In this document: positions 35,761 through 43,326 of the stretch, piece after piece
Layout: every line of letters starts with the position of its first letter
How positions within the stretch are numbered: the first letter of the stretch is position 1
DNA from: Pseudomonas psychrophila
Lineage (GTDB): Bacteria > Pseudomonadota > Gammaproteobacteria > Pseudomonadales > Pseudomonadaceae
NCBI RefSeq assembly: GCF_001043005.1
Contig: NZ_JYKZ01000013.1
Coordinates: 62,001-126,000 of the forward strand
Length of the DNA: 64,000 nt
Direction of reading: 5' to 3'
Notes under the pieces: model-generated
Databases searched by the model: none
What the model saw: the letters and a program-made list of their open reading frames with translations, nothing else
Told to the model about the DNA's origin: nothing
Position numbers and translations under genes: made by a program

Positions 35761-36410
35761 TGAACGCTTATGCCCCTACAGCGCTGCCTTTGACCCATCA
35801 GGCCTGCGGGCAAACCCCGGAGGTCATGACGAAGATTCTCGACGAAAACGTCAATCTGGCCCTCTGGCAGCGTCAGTTGCCTGTGCATATCGTTGATTTC
35901 GGGGCTCTATTGCTTTCGCTTGATGAGCCATTGGCTGACGCCATTGTTGTTGAAATGCCCAATGAAAAAACTCAGCCCAACCTGCAGGGGCTTGCCTCAA
36001 GGTTCAATGATCTGGAGGGCTATACAGGCTTCATTGCCGATGTTTCCTGGCTGGTGAGTGCCTATGCGTGCCTGTTGGGCGCAAAACGCATTGGGCTGCG
36101 TCTCAGGGCGCTGGATAAGGCCATGTGCCCACGATTTCATGTGGACCACGTACCTGTGCGACTTATTACCACTTATGCGGGAATTGGCAGCCAATGGTTG
36201 GAAGAGGGTGTGATGGAGCGTTCGCAGCTGGGCCATCAGCAGGCCGAGCCAACCCGGGCGGGGTTGATCCAGCAAGTCAATGCCGGTGAGGTAGCTTTGC
36301 TCAAAGGCGAAAAGTGGCAGGGCAATGAGGGTGCGGGCTTGATTCATCGTTCGCCAGCATTGGCGCCGGGCGAGCGCCGATTGATTTTGACCCTCGATTG
36401 GCTGGCCTGA
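35757..36410 (+). CDS. DUF1826 domain protein in the zinc-starvation operon
   Basis: This 217-residue cytosolic protein matches DUF1826, a family of unknown function often found with CobW-type GTPases. The motif-like region FHVDHVPVRLITTYAG (near residues 127-142) and a late IHRSPALAPGERRLILTLDW suggest a possible metal-binding fold. That idea is inference. The start overlaps the zigA stop (ATGA); ATG 35760 is an alternative. Confidence 0.75.
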   Translation: MMNAYAPTALPLTHQACGQTPEVMTKILDENVNLALWQRQLPVHIVDFGALLLSLDEPLADAIVVEMPNEKTQPNLQGLASRFNDLEGYTGFIADVSWLVSAYACLLGAKRIGLRLRALDKAMCPRFHVDHVPVRLITTYAGIGSQWLEEGVMERSQLGHQQAEPTRAGLIQQVNAGEVALLKGEKWQGNEGAGLIHRSPALAPGERRLILTLDWLA

Positions 36411-36449
36411 GGCATATTGCTGCTTTGATCCACACAGAAGCTGGCGATC

Positions 36450-37424
36450 ATGTTGCAGAACATACCCACCCACGTGATTGCCGGGCCACTCGGCGCCGGC
36501 AAAACCAGTCTGATCCAGCACCTGATGGCGCAAAAACCCGCCCACGAGCGCTGGGCAGTGTTGGTGAATGAATTCGGTCAAATAGGTTTGGATGCGGCCC
36601 TGATGAGTCAGGGAGACGATGCAATTGCCATTGCCGAAGTGGCGGGCGGTTGCGTGTGCTGCGTCAATGGCGCGCCTTTTCAGATCGGCTTGAGCCGTCT
36701 ATTACGCAAGGCTCGCCCCGATCGATTGTTTATTGAACCTTCCGGTTTGGGTCACCCCGTACAGATTTTGAAGCAACTCAGTGAGGCGCCCTGGCTGGGT
36801 GTTTTGGCGCTGCAGCCGTGCGTCATGGTGCTCGATGCACAGGCCTTGGCCCAAGACAAACCTTTGCCCGAAACCCAGCAAGAAGCCCTGAAAAGTGCTG
36901 GTTTAGTGGTCATGAATAAATCTAATAGTGTCCCAAATGAGCAACGTGAGCAGATTGCATGCAGCCTGCCAAAGTGCCCTGTTTTATGGGTCGAGCATGG
37001 CCGCATCCCTTTAAATACGCTGCCTGCAGCCTGTATGAATGATTCTCATGCTGTGGATAACTCTTTGATTTATAAGGATTTTAATCAAATCGGCAGCGTC
37101 TTATCAGACCCTCTCACGCCCATTGTAATGACTCAGCTTCAGCCCGAAGCCTGGAGTGTGGGGTGGCGTTGGCATGCCTCTCGACAGTTTGATTTGGGTT
37201 TGCTGCAGCTGTGGCTTGAAAGCCTCAATTGGCGCCGTGCCAAGTTGGTCATTCATGGCTCGGCGGGCTGGTTTTCAAGTAATTCTGTGGATAACTCGAT
37301 CGCTGAGTGGAAACCGAGTGAGTGGCGCAGGGATTCACGCCTCGAATTAATCTTTGATCACCCCCAAGACCTGGATTTGCTTCGCTCGGGGCTGGAAAAC
37401 TGCCTGAAAAAGGACGTTTTTTAG
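36450..37424 (+). CDS. second COG0523 CobW-type GTPase
   Basis: This 324-residue G3E GTPase has Walker A GPLGAGKTS and C68-V-C70-C71 (GGCVCCVNG). The usual NKxD is NKSN, which may change guanine selection. It is shorter than the zigA-like protein and diverged from it. It lies 39 bp after the DUF1826 gene in the same operon. It contains two perfect minus-strand DnaA boxes (37052-37060, 37286-37294). Confidence 0.82.
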   Translation: MLQNIPTHVIAGPLGAGKTSLIQHLMAQKPAHERWAVLVNEFGQIGLDAALMSQGDDAIAIAEVAGGCVCCVNGAPFQIGLSRLLRKARPDRLFIEPSGLGHPVQILKQLSEAPWLGVLALQPCVMVLDAQALAQDKPLPETQQEALKSAGLVVMNKSNSVPNEQREQIACSLPKCPVLWVEHGRIPLNTLPAACMNDSHAVDNSLIYKDFNQIGSVLSDPLTPIVMTQLQPEAWSVGWRWHASRQFDLGLLQLWLESLNWRRAKLVIHGSAGWFSSNSVDNSIAEWKPSEWRRDSRLELIFDHPQDLDLLRSGLENCLKKDVF

Positions 37425-37524
37425 GGAGTGGGTGGACGGCGAGAGCAAGAAAGCGGGACGTTTTACCTGATTCTGTGCTGGTAAAATTGTCCTACAAGGT
37501 TAAGTGTGCGCATTGATTTCCCTT

Positions 37525-37572
37525 GGCTAAAAACCATGAGAAGTGTCTATCTCAATGGTTTTAGCCTGTTTT
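37525..37572 (+). terminator. terminator of the zinc-starvation operon
   Basis: GGCTAAAAACCATGAGA and TCTCAATGGTTTTAGCC form a long stem with small bulges, followed by TGTTTTG. A perfect DnaA box follows at 37582-37590. Confidence 0.65.
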
Positions 37573-37621
37573 GCAGGGAAGTTATCCACAGGTGCTTTGC
37601 AGGTGAGGCGTGTGAGGGGGC

Positions 37622-38023
37622 TCAGTGGCGGGTCTTGCTGTGTTCCTGACGCCACTGGCTGAGCTCAATCACTTGAGCGCTGGGAATCTCGCTTGGCTCA
37701 GGCTCGGTTTGGAACGGATAGGGCGGCAGTTCGATTTTTGCGCTATGGGCACCGAACTGGGTAATGGTCCCGGTATGACGCTGATCCCCAGTGACCGTGA
37801 ATTCGAAGTTATACACACGGGCCAGGCGTTTGTTGCCGTTGGCATCGGGTATCAAGCCGATTTTTTTGAGTGCCACGTTTTCATCCAGCAACTCGATATC
37901 GAGATTTTTGCAGTGCTGTTTGACGCGTTCCAGCGCCCGCTCGCGCAAACCGTGGTTGTGCCATAGCCAGGCTGCGCCAGTGGCCAGCAGCATCAGCACA
38001 AACATATTTCCTAAGGTCAGCAT
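37622..38023 (-). CDS. DUF3301 family membrane-anchored protein
   Basis: This 133-residue protein has an N-terminal membrane helix (MFVLMLLATGAAWLWHNHG) and a soluble tail with VYNFEFTVTGDQRHTGTI, the DUF3301 core. The function is unknown. It is divergent from pdxY, an arrangement I consider typical of pseudomonads. Confidence 0.8.
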   Translation of the reverse strand: MLTLGNMFVLMLLATGAAWLWHNHGLRERALERVKQHCKNLDIELLDENVALKKIGLIPDANGNKRLARVYNFEFTVTGDQRHTGTITQFGAHSAKIELPPYPFQTEPEPSEIPSAQVIELSQWRQEHSKTRH

Positions 38024-38136
38024 TACATGTGCTCCAACAGATTGTGCTCAGCTTAACTGCGTCTTCAACCTGTCGTACAGGCCGCGTTTCGTCGCATACT
38101 GCGTGGCTTGAATCCACCCGTAGTCTGGAATCCGGC

Positions 38137-39009
38137 ATGAAACGTACACCTCATTTACTAGCCATCCAATCCCACGTGGTTTTCGGCCATGCCGGCAACA
38201 GCGCAGCCGTTTTCCCTATGCAGCGTGTGGGGGTGAATGTCTGGCCTCTGAACACGGTGCAGTTCTCCAACCACACTCAGTATGGTCAGTGGACAGGCGA
38301 AGTGTTGGCTCCTGAGCAAATTCCTTCACTTGTTGACGGAATTGCCGCCATCGGTGAGCTGGGCAACTGTGATGCGGTGTTGTCCGGTTACCTGGGCAGT
38401 GCGGCTCAGGGGCGAGCAATTTTGAGTGGCGTGGCGCGTATCAAGGCAGTTAATCCCCATGCGCTGTACCTGTGTGACCCGGTGATGGGCCACCCGGAGA
38501 AAGGTTGCATCGTCCCCCAGGAGGTCAGTGATTTCCTGCTTGAAGAAGCTGTCGCGATGGCAGATTTTTTGTGCCCCAATCAGCTGGAACTGGACAGTTT
38601 TTGCGGTCGCCATCCGCAATCGTTGTTTGACTGCCTGGCGATGGCCCGCAGCCTGCTGGCCCGCGGCCCTAAAGCGGTGCTGGTGAAGCATTTGTCATAT
38701 CCCGGCAAGCCGGCAGAAAGTTTTGAGATGCTGCTGGTAACGGCAGAAGGGAACTGGCACTTGCGCCGTCCATTGTTGGCCTTCCCGCGTCAGCCGGTGG
38801 GTGTGGGCGATCTGACGTCAGGATTATTTTTAGCGCGGGTATTGCTGGGCGACAGCCTGCTGGCTGCTTTTGAATTCACAGCAGCGGCGGTGCACGAGGT
38901 GCTGCTGGAAACCCAGGCCTGTACCAGCTACGAATTGCAGCTGGTCCGGTCCCAGGACCGCATCGCTCATCCGCGTGTGCGGTTTGAGGCAGTGCCGATC
39001 AGTTTGTAA
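38137..39009 (+). CDS. pdxY: pyridoxal kinase PdxY
   Basis: The enzyme phosphorylates pyridoxal in the vitamin B6 salvage pathway. From ATG 38137 it has 290 residues, close to the usual 287. N-terminal LLAIQSHVVFGHAGNSAAVFPM and the C-terminal PVGVGDLTSGLFLA, the GxGD-type active site of the ribokinase fold, are present. A 36-residue upstream extension in frame has no family similarity. Confidence 0.92.
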   Translation: MKRTPHLLAIQSHVVFGHAGNSAAVFPMQRVGVNVWPLNTVQFSNHTQYGQWTGEVLAPEQIPSLVDGIAAIGELGNCDAVLSGYLGSAAQGRAILSGVARIKAVNPHALYLCDPVMGHPEKGCIVPQEVSDFLLEEAVAMADFLCPNQLELDSFCGRHPQSLFDCLAMARSLLARGPKAVLVKHLSYPGKPAESFEMLLVTAEGNWHLRRPLLAFPRQPVGVGDLTSGLFLARVLLGDSLLAAFEFTAAAVHEVLLETQACTSYELQLVRSQDRIAHPRVRFEAVPISL

Positions 39010-39026
39010 GCATATTCGGTTTTTTT

Positions 39027-39077
39027 GTGGGAGCGAGCCTGCTCGCGAACGACCTTCGCGACCAGGCCCGCTCCCAC
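39027..39077. repeat. REPIN, GTGGGAGCGAGCCTGCTCGCGAA family
   Basis: Two inverted copies of the 23-bp REP (39027-39049 and 39055-39077) flank a 5-bp centre. The element lies between the convergent pdxY and thioesterase genes and could also act as their shared terminator. Confidence 0.88.
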
Positions 39078-39084
39078 AGGTCAT

Positions 39085-39570
39085 TTACACCGTCTCGTCT
39101 TTCAACTCACGATAACGCTGCTCCAGTTCCTGACGGATCTGGCGACGTTGCTTGCCCTGAATAAAGCGACGTTTGTCTTCACTGTTCAACGGCTGTAGCG
39201 GTGGTACAGCGGCCGGTTTACGGTCGTCGTCCACGGCTACCATCGTGAAGAAACAGCTATTGGTGTGGCGCACTGAGCGTTCACGGATATTTTCGGTTAC
39301 GACCTTGATGCCAACTTCCATCGAGGTGTTGCCGGTGTAGTTGACCGATGCAAGAAAGGTCACCAGCTCGCCGACATGAATCGGTTCGCGAAAAATAACC
39401 TGATCCACCGACAAGGTGACCACATAACGCCCCGCATAGCGGCTGGCGCAGGCGTAAGCGACTTCATCGAGGTACTTGAGAAGGGTTCCGCCGTGAACAT
39501 TGCCAGAAAAATTGGCCATGTCCGGGGTCATCAAGACCGTCATCGACAGTTGGGCGTTTCCGGGTTCCAT
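39085..39570 (-). CDS. acyl-CoA thioesterase (hotdog fold, YciA/BACH type)
   Basis: This 161-residue hotdog-fold hydrolase has the conserved NFSGNVHGGTLLKYLDEVAYACASRYAG, with the active-site Asn and Asp/Glu region, and a charged C-terminal tail. It hydrolyses acyl-CoA esters; chain preference is not visible. The 287 bp to the next gene (39571-39857) show nothing recognisable. Confidence 0.88.
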   Translation of the reverse strand: MEPGNAQLSMTVLMTPDMANFSGNVHGGTLLKYLDEVAYACASRYAGRYVVTLSVDQVIFREPIHVGELVTFLASVNYTGNTSMEVGIKVVTENIRERSVRHTNSCFFTMVAVDDDRKPAAVPPLQPLNSEDKRRFIQGKQRRQIRQELEQRYRELKDETV

Positions 39571-39857
39571 AGCAGCAGGCTCGTGGTTGTGTTGCAGCAG
39601 TGAAATGGGTATCTCTGAGGATACTTGTCGATTTTTGAAACAGTTATTAACGGGACGTTGCCGTTTTGACTGCCGTCACGCCCATATCCATCTGTTTCCA
39701 TATATTGCACCGCCTTTCTGCTGGAAGTCGCGGTGTTAACCTGCAAAAGCCCATTAGTCGGGTAATTCCTACATTTTAAACGGTCGATACGCACAGCCAA
39801 ACAGGCGGCGTCTGTCGTCTTGTTGTCTGGTGACAATTAAACAAGGAGCGCCATGCC

Positions 39858-41618
39858 ATGCATGCCATCAGTTTTATTCAGGATCTGGCAGTCATCATGC
39901 TGGTTGCAGGTGTGGTGACGATTCTTTTTCACAGGTTCAAGCAGCCGGTGGTGCTGGGGTACATCGTTGCGGGATTTATTATTGGCCCGCACACCCCGCC
40001 GTTTGGCCTGATCCACGATGAAGAAACGATCAAGACCCTGGCCGAGCTGGGGGTTATTTTCTTGATGTTCTGCCTGGGGCTGGAGTTCAGCCTGCGCAAG
40101 TTGTTCAAGGTCGGAGCCACTGCCTTTATTGCAGCGTTTATGGAAATTACGCTGATGATCTGGATCGGCTACGAAATTGGCCGCTGGTTTGATTGGAACA
40201 CCATGGATTCGCTGTTTTTAGGCGCAATTCTGGCCATTTCGTCGACCACCATCATCGTCAAAGCCCTTAACGACCTGAAAATGAAGAACGAGCGCTTCGC
40301 ACAGCTGATTTTTGGCGTGCTCATCGTTGAAGATATTTTAGGTATCGGAATCATTGCGCTGCTGTCGAGTATCGCTGTCAGCGGCAGTGTCAGCCCCGAA
40401 GAAGTTTTTTCGACGGTCGGTAAATTGTCGTTGTTCATGATTGTGGCGCTGGTTATTGGCATTTTGCTGGTGCCGCGTGTGCTGGCCTATGTGGCTAAAT
40501 TCGAAAGTAATGAAATGCTGCTGATCACCGTGCTGGGGCTGTGTTTTGGCTTCTGCCTGCTGGTGGTCAAACTGGAATACAGCATGGTGCTCGGGGCGTT
40601 TTTGATCGGGGCGATCATGGCCGAATCCCGTCAGTTGCTGAAAATCGAGCGCCTGATTGAGCCGGTTCGTGATTTGTTCAGTGCGATTTTCTTCGTCGCC
40701 ATCGGGCTGATGCTCGACCCGGCAATCCTGCTGGAATACGCGGTGCCAATTGTGGTGATCACCATTGCGGTGGTGCTGGGCAAGATGCTGTCCTGCGGGC
40801 TTGGAGCATTTATCGCAGGTAATGACGGACGCACATCACTGCGAGTTGGGATGGGGCTTTCTCAGATTGGGGAGTTTTCTTTCATCATCGCGGCACTGGG
40901 TATGACATTGCAGGTCACCAGCAGCTTCCTGTACCCCGTAGCGGTGGCTGTGTCCGTATTGACGACCCTGATGACGCCTTACTTGATTCGCGCCGCAGAC
41001 CCGCTCTCGCTCAAGCTGGCACAGGTGGTGCCTGGTCGTGTGTCACGGGTGTTCGGGCTCTATGGCGAATGGCTGCGCAGTATTCAGCCGCAGGGAGAAG
41101 GGGCCTTGTTGGCCGCGATGATCCGAAAAATATTGATGCAAGTGGGCGTTAACCTGGCGCTGGTCATCGCTATTTTCTTCGCGGGTGGTTACTTCGCCCC
41201 CCGGATCGGCCGTTTCTTGCAGGGCTGGATCCTGGAGCCGAGCTGGCAAAAAGGGATTATCTGGGGCGTGGCCTTGTTGCTGTCACTGCCGTTTTTGATT
41301 GCGGCGTATCGAAAGCTCAAAGCGTTGTCGATGCTCCTGGCGGAGATGGGGGTCAAGCCGGAAATGGCCGGGCGCCACACTCAGCGCGTGCGTCGAGTGA
41401 TCTCAGAAGTGATCCCGATCTTGTCGTTGCTGGTGATCTTTCTGCTGTTGTCAGCATTGTCAGCGAGCATCTTGCCCACCAATGAGTTGCTGATCGTAAT
41501 TGCAGTGGTCGCGGCGGGGGTGGCTGCGCTGTTGTGGCGCTGGTTTATCCGGATTCATACGCGCATGCAGGTTGCACTGCTGGAGACGCTGGATAACCAC
41601 AAGGAAGGGGGGCACTGA
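39858..41618 (+). CDS. monovalent cation:proton antiporter, CPA2/KefB type
   Basis: This 586-residue membrane protein has about 12 helices in the first 390 residues. CPA2 signatures include GYIVAGFIIGPHTPPFGL, FCLGLEFSLRKL and LGAFLIGAIMAESRQ. Two more hydrophobic regions follow near residues 430-450 and 520-560. The C-terminal part lacks a TrkA-N/RCK domain with a GxGxxG motif, so regulation differs from KefB/KefC. Likely K+ or Na+ efflux. Confidence 0.85.
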   Translation: MHAISFIQDLAVIMLVAGVVTILFHRFKQPVVLGYIVAGFIIGPHTPPFGLIHDEETIKTLAELGVIFLMFCLGLEFSLRKLFKVGATAFIAAFMEITLMIWIGYEIGRWFDWNTMDSLFLGAILAISSTTIIVKALNDLKMKNERFAQLIFGVLIVEDILGIGIIALLSSIAVSGSVSPEEVFSTVGKLSLFMIVALVIGILLVPRVLAYVAKFESNEMLLITVLGLCFGFCLLVVKLEYSMVLGAFLIGAIMAESRQLLKIERLIEPVRDLFSAIFFVAIGLMLDPAILLEYAVPIVVITIAVVLGKMLSCGLGAFIAGNDGRTSLRVGMGLSQIGEFSFIIAALGMTLQVTSSFLYPVAVAVSVLTTLMTPYLIRAADPLSLKLAQVVPGRVSRVFGLYGEWLRSIQPQGEGALLAAMIRKILMQVGVNLALVIAIFFAGGYFAPRIGRFLQGWILEPSWQKGIIWGVALLLSLPFLIAAYRKLKALSMLLAEMGVKPEMAGRHTQRVRRVISEVIPILSLLVIFLLLSALSASILPTNELLIVIAVVAAGVAALLWRWFIRIHTRMQVALLETLDNHKEGGH

Positions 41619-41661
41619 CAACCCGCTGACCAATGGCTGGAAAGCGGGTATCAAGCAGGTA

Positions 41662-42084
41662 TCAGCTTTCCAGCCAGACGTCGCGCGCCCAGTGCCAGAC
41701 CGATTCCCATGTTTCTTCGGTAACGAGTTCTTCTTCGCCGGACCACAGCACCACGGTGCCGTCTTCTTCTACGCAGTAGTAGTCGTCACCGTCCTGGCAA
41801 ATAGGGATCAAGCTGCGATCAACGCCGGCATCCCAAGCGTTGGCTGCCACTTCCGGCAGGTAGGTGTGTGATTGTGGATCGGTCACGGTGACCGGCTCCA
41901 GGCTGCCATACACCACGTCACTGACGGTCAGCAGAAACTCTCTGAAGACAAACGGGATATCAATGAACAGCTGTTCTTCGATTTCCACCAACTGGTCTTC
42001 TTCAGGCAGTTCCAGAGGAACTGGTACAGGCTCGTTTTTTTCGCGTAGCTCTTCAATGATCTCTTCCACGACCTCAATCCTCAT
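41662..42084 (-). CDS. SMI1/KNR4 (SUKH) domain protein
   Basis: This small acidic protein of 140 residues has the SUKH layout: a helix then IEEQLFIDIPFVFREFLLTVSDVVYGSLEP, and later PICQDGDDYYCVEEDGTVVLWSGEEE. SUKH proteins are often immunity proteins of toxin systems, but no toxin gene is nearby, so its role is open. Gene and product are complete. Confidence 0.8.
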   Translation of the reverse strand: MRIEVVEEIIEELREKNEPVPVPLELPEEDQLVEIEEQLFIDIPFVFREFLLTVSDVVYGSLEPVTVTDPQSHTYLPEVAANAWDAGVDRSLIPICQDGDDYYCVEEDGTVVLWSGEEELVTEETWESVWHWARDVWLES

Positions 42085-42151
42085 GCTCTATGGCGCGGTT
42101 TATATGACGCGCTTTATACAGTAGCTCGTTATAAGTGCAATCGTGAAATGC

Positions 42152-42177
42152 AAAGCCCCGGACAAGTCCGGGGCTTT
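42152..42177 (-). terminator. terminator after the Tim44-domain gene
   Basis: AAAGCCCCGGAC and GTCCGGGGCTTT form a perfect 12-bp stem with a two-base centre, 26 bp after the stop of the minus-strand Tim44 gene. The T-rich tail is short on both sides. Confidence 0.7.
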
Positions 42178-42203
42178 GGTTAACGCATGTGTTACTGGCG
42201 GGA

Positions 42204-43061
42204 TCAGCCGTTCTGGCGGATACCTGCTACCAGCCAAGGCTGGTTGTCACCTTGCTGACGCTCCATGTTCCAGCTTTCGCTGAAGGCTTCGCCCTGGTCA
42301 AAGCGCGAGTTTTTCGACACGCCGCTGAAGGTCAAGGTTGCGATGGTTTTGTCTGCACGATCATCCAGGCCGTCCAGTTGCACGGTCAGGTTGTCGATGT
42401 AGGTGGACTGGAAGCCATCGCCCAGCTCAGCGCGTTCACGCTTGAGGAAGTCGAGCATCTGCGGGGTTACGAACTCGGCGATCTTGTCCATTTCGTTGGC
42501 ATCCCAGTGTTGTTGCAGGGACTGGAAATGGTTGCGCGCAGCTTCAAGAAAGTTCTGCTCATTGAACCAGGCCGGTGCATTGATCACCGGACGGGCCGCA
42601 GGAGCAGCCGAACCGCCACCGAAGAACGACGAAGGTGCAGGCTTGGCGTCAAAGGCTTCGCGTTGCAGTGGAGCGTGACCTGCAGGGGCCATCATCTCGG
42701 ATTGTTGCTTGCGACGACGGGCCGCGATAAAGCGGAAGATCAGGAAGGCGATGACCGCCATGATCAGGATGTCGAAGAACTGCATGCCCTCGAAGCCGCC
42801 GCCCATGAACATGGACGCCAACAGGCCGCCGGCTGCGAGGCCAGCCAGAGGGCCGAGCCAGCGCGAAGCACCACCGGCTTTAGCGGCGGCGCCTGCAGCA
42901 CCGGCAGCTGCGGCAGGAGCAGCAGCTGGAGCGGCCTGACGCGTTTGGTGGCTAGGCGCTGCACCAGCGCTTTTGCCGCCGCCGAAGCGCTTGGCGTTCG
43001 CGTCGAGGCTCATCGTCAAACCGATGCACAACGCCATGGCGATGCTAAGAAAACGTTTCAT
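42204..43061 (-). CDS. Tim44-like domain membrane protein
   Basis: This 285-residue protein has a signal-like N-terminus (FLSIAMALCIGLTMSLDANA) followed by a Gly/Ala-rich low-complexity stretch. A membrane helix (FFDILIMAVIAFLIFRFIAARRR, near residues 92-114) and a C-terminal Tim44 domain (about 160-285) follow. Such bacterial Tim44-like proteins have no settled function. The Ala-rich run is GC-rich and repetitive. Confidence 0.85.
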   Translation of the reverse strand: MKRFLSIAMALCIGLTMSLDANAKRFGGGKSAGAAPSHQTRQAAPAAAPAAAAGAAGAAAKAGGASRWLGPLAGLAAGGLLASMFMGGGFEGMQFFDILIMAVIAFLIFRFIAARRRKQQSEMMAPAGHAPLQREAFDAKPAPSSFFGGGSAAPAARPVINAPAWFNEQNFLEAARNHFQSLQQHWDANEMDKIAEFVTPQMLDFLKRERAELGDGFQSTYIDNLTVQLDGLDDRADKTIATLTFSGVSKNSRFDQGEAFSESWNMERQQGDNQPWLVAGIRQNG

Positions 43062-43153
43062 AAGGGGTTCCCATTTGTGGATACACGCGCGCCATGTTGC
43101 ACAGGTGAGGTGTGACTGGCTAGGCGTGAAGTGTTTCGGGCTTTTTCCTACTT

Positions 43154-43176
43154 ATCTGTAAGAGACAGATTTTTTT
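43154..43176 (+). terminator. orphan plus-strand hairpin with T-tract
   Basis: ATCTGT (43154-43159) pairs with ACAGAT (43165-43170), followed by six T residues. The orientation fits a plus-strand transcript, but both flanking genes are on the minus strand. The stem is short and A/T-rich, so this is tentative. Confidence 0.35.
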
Positions 43177-43194
43177 ACTGTAGGACGCATTGAT

Positions 43195-43279
43195 GTGGGA
43201 GCGGGCTTGCTCGCGATTCCCGGCACTCGGTGCATCTGATACACCGAGGTGCTGCCATCGCGAGCAAGCCCGCTCCCAC
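43195..43279. repeat. REPIN, GTGGGAGCGGGCTTGCTCGCGAT type
   Basis: Inverted REP arms lie at 43195-43217 and 43257-43279. The loop carries its own inverted repeat (GCACTCGGTG / CACCGAGGTGC), so the whole forms a long hairpin. It lies between the Tim44 gene and the uvrD stop. Confidence 0.88.
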
Positions 43280-43326
43280 CGTTATCTATCAATCCAGCCT
43301 ATTCCCGCAAAGCTGTCGGGTTGCTG

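Noticed and set aside
43160..43169. Ten-base match to the Tn5 mosaic end (TAAGAGACAG)
   Set aside because: The match stops after ten bases and lies within an AT-rich hairpin. No second end or transposase is present; chance is enough.
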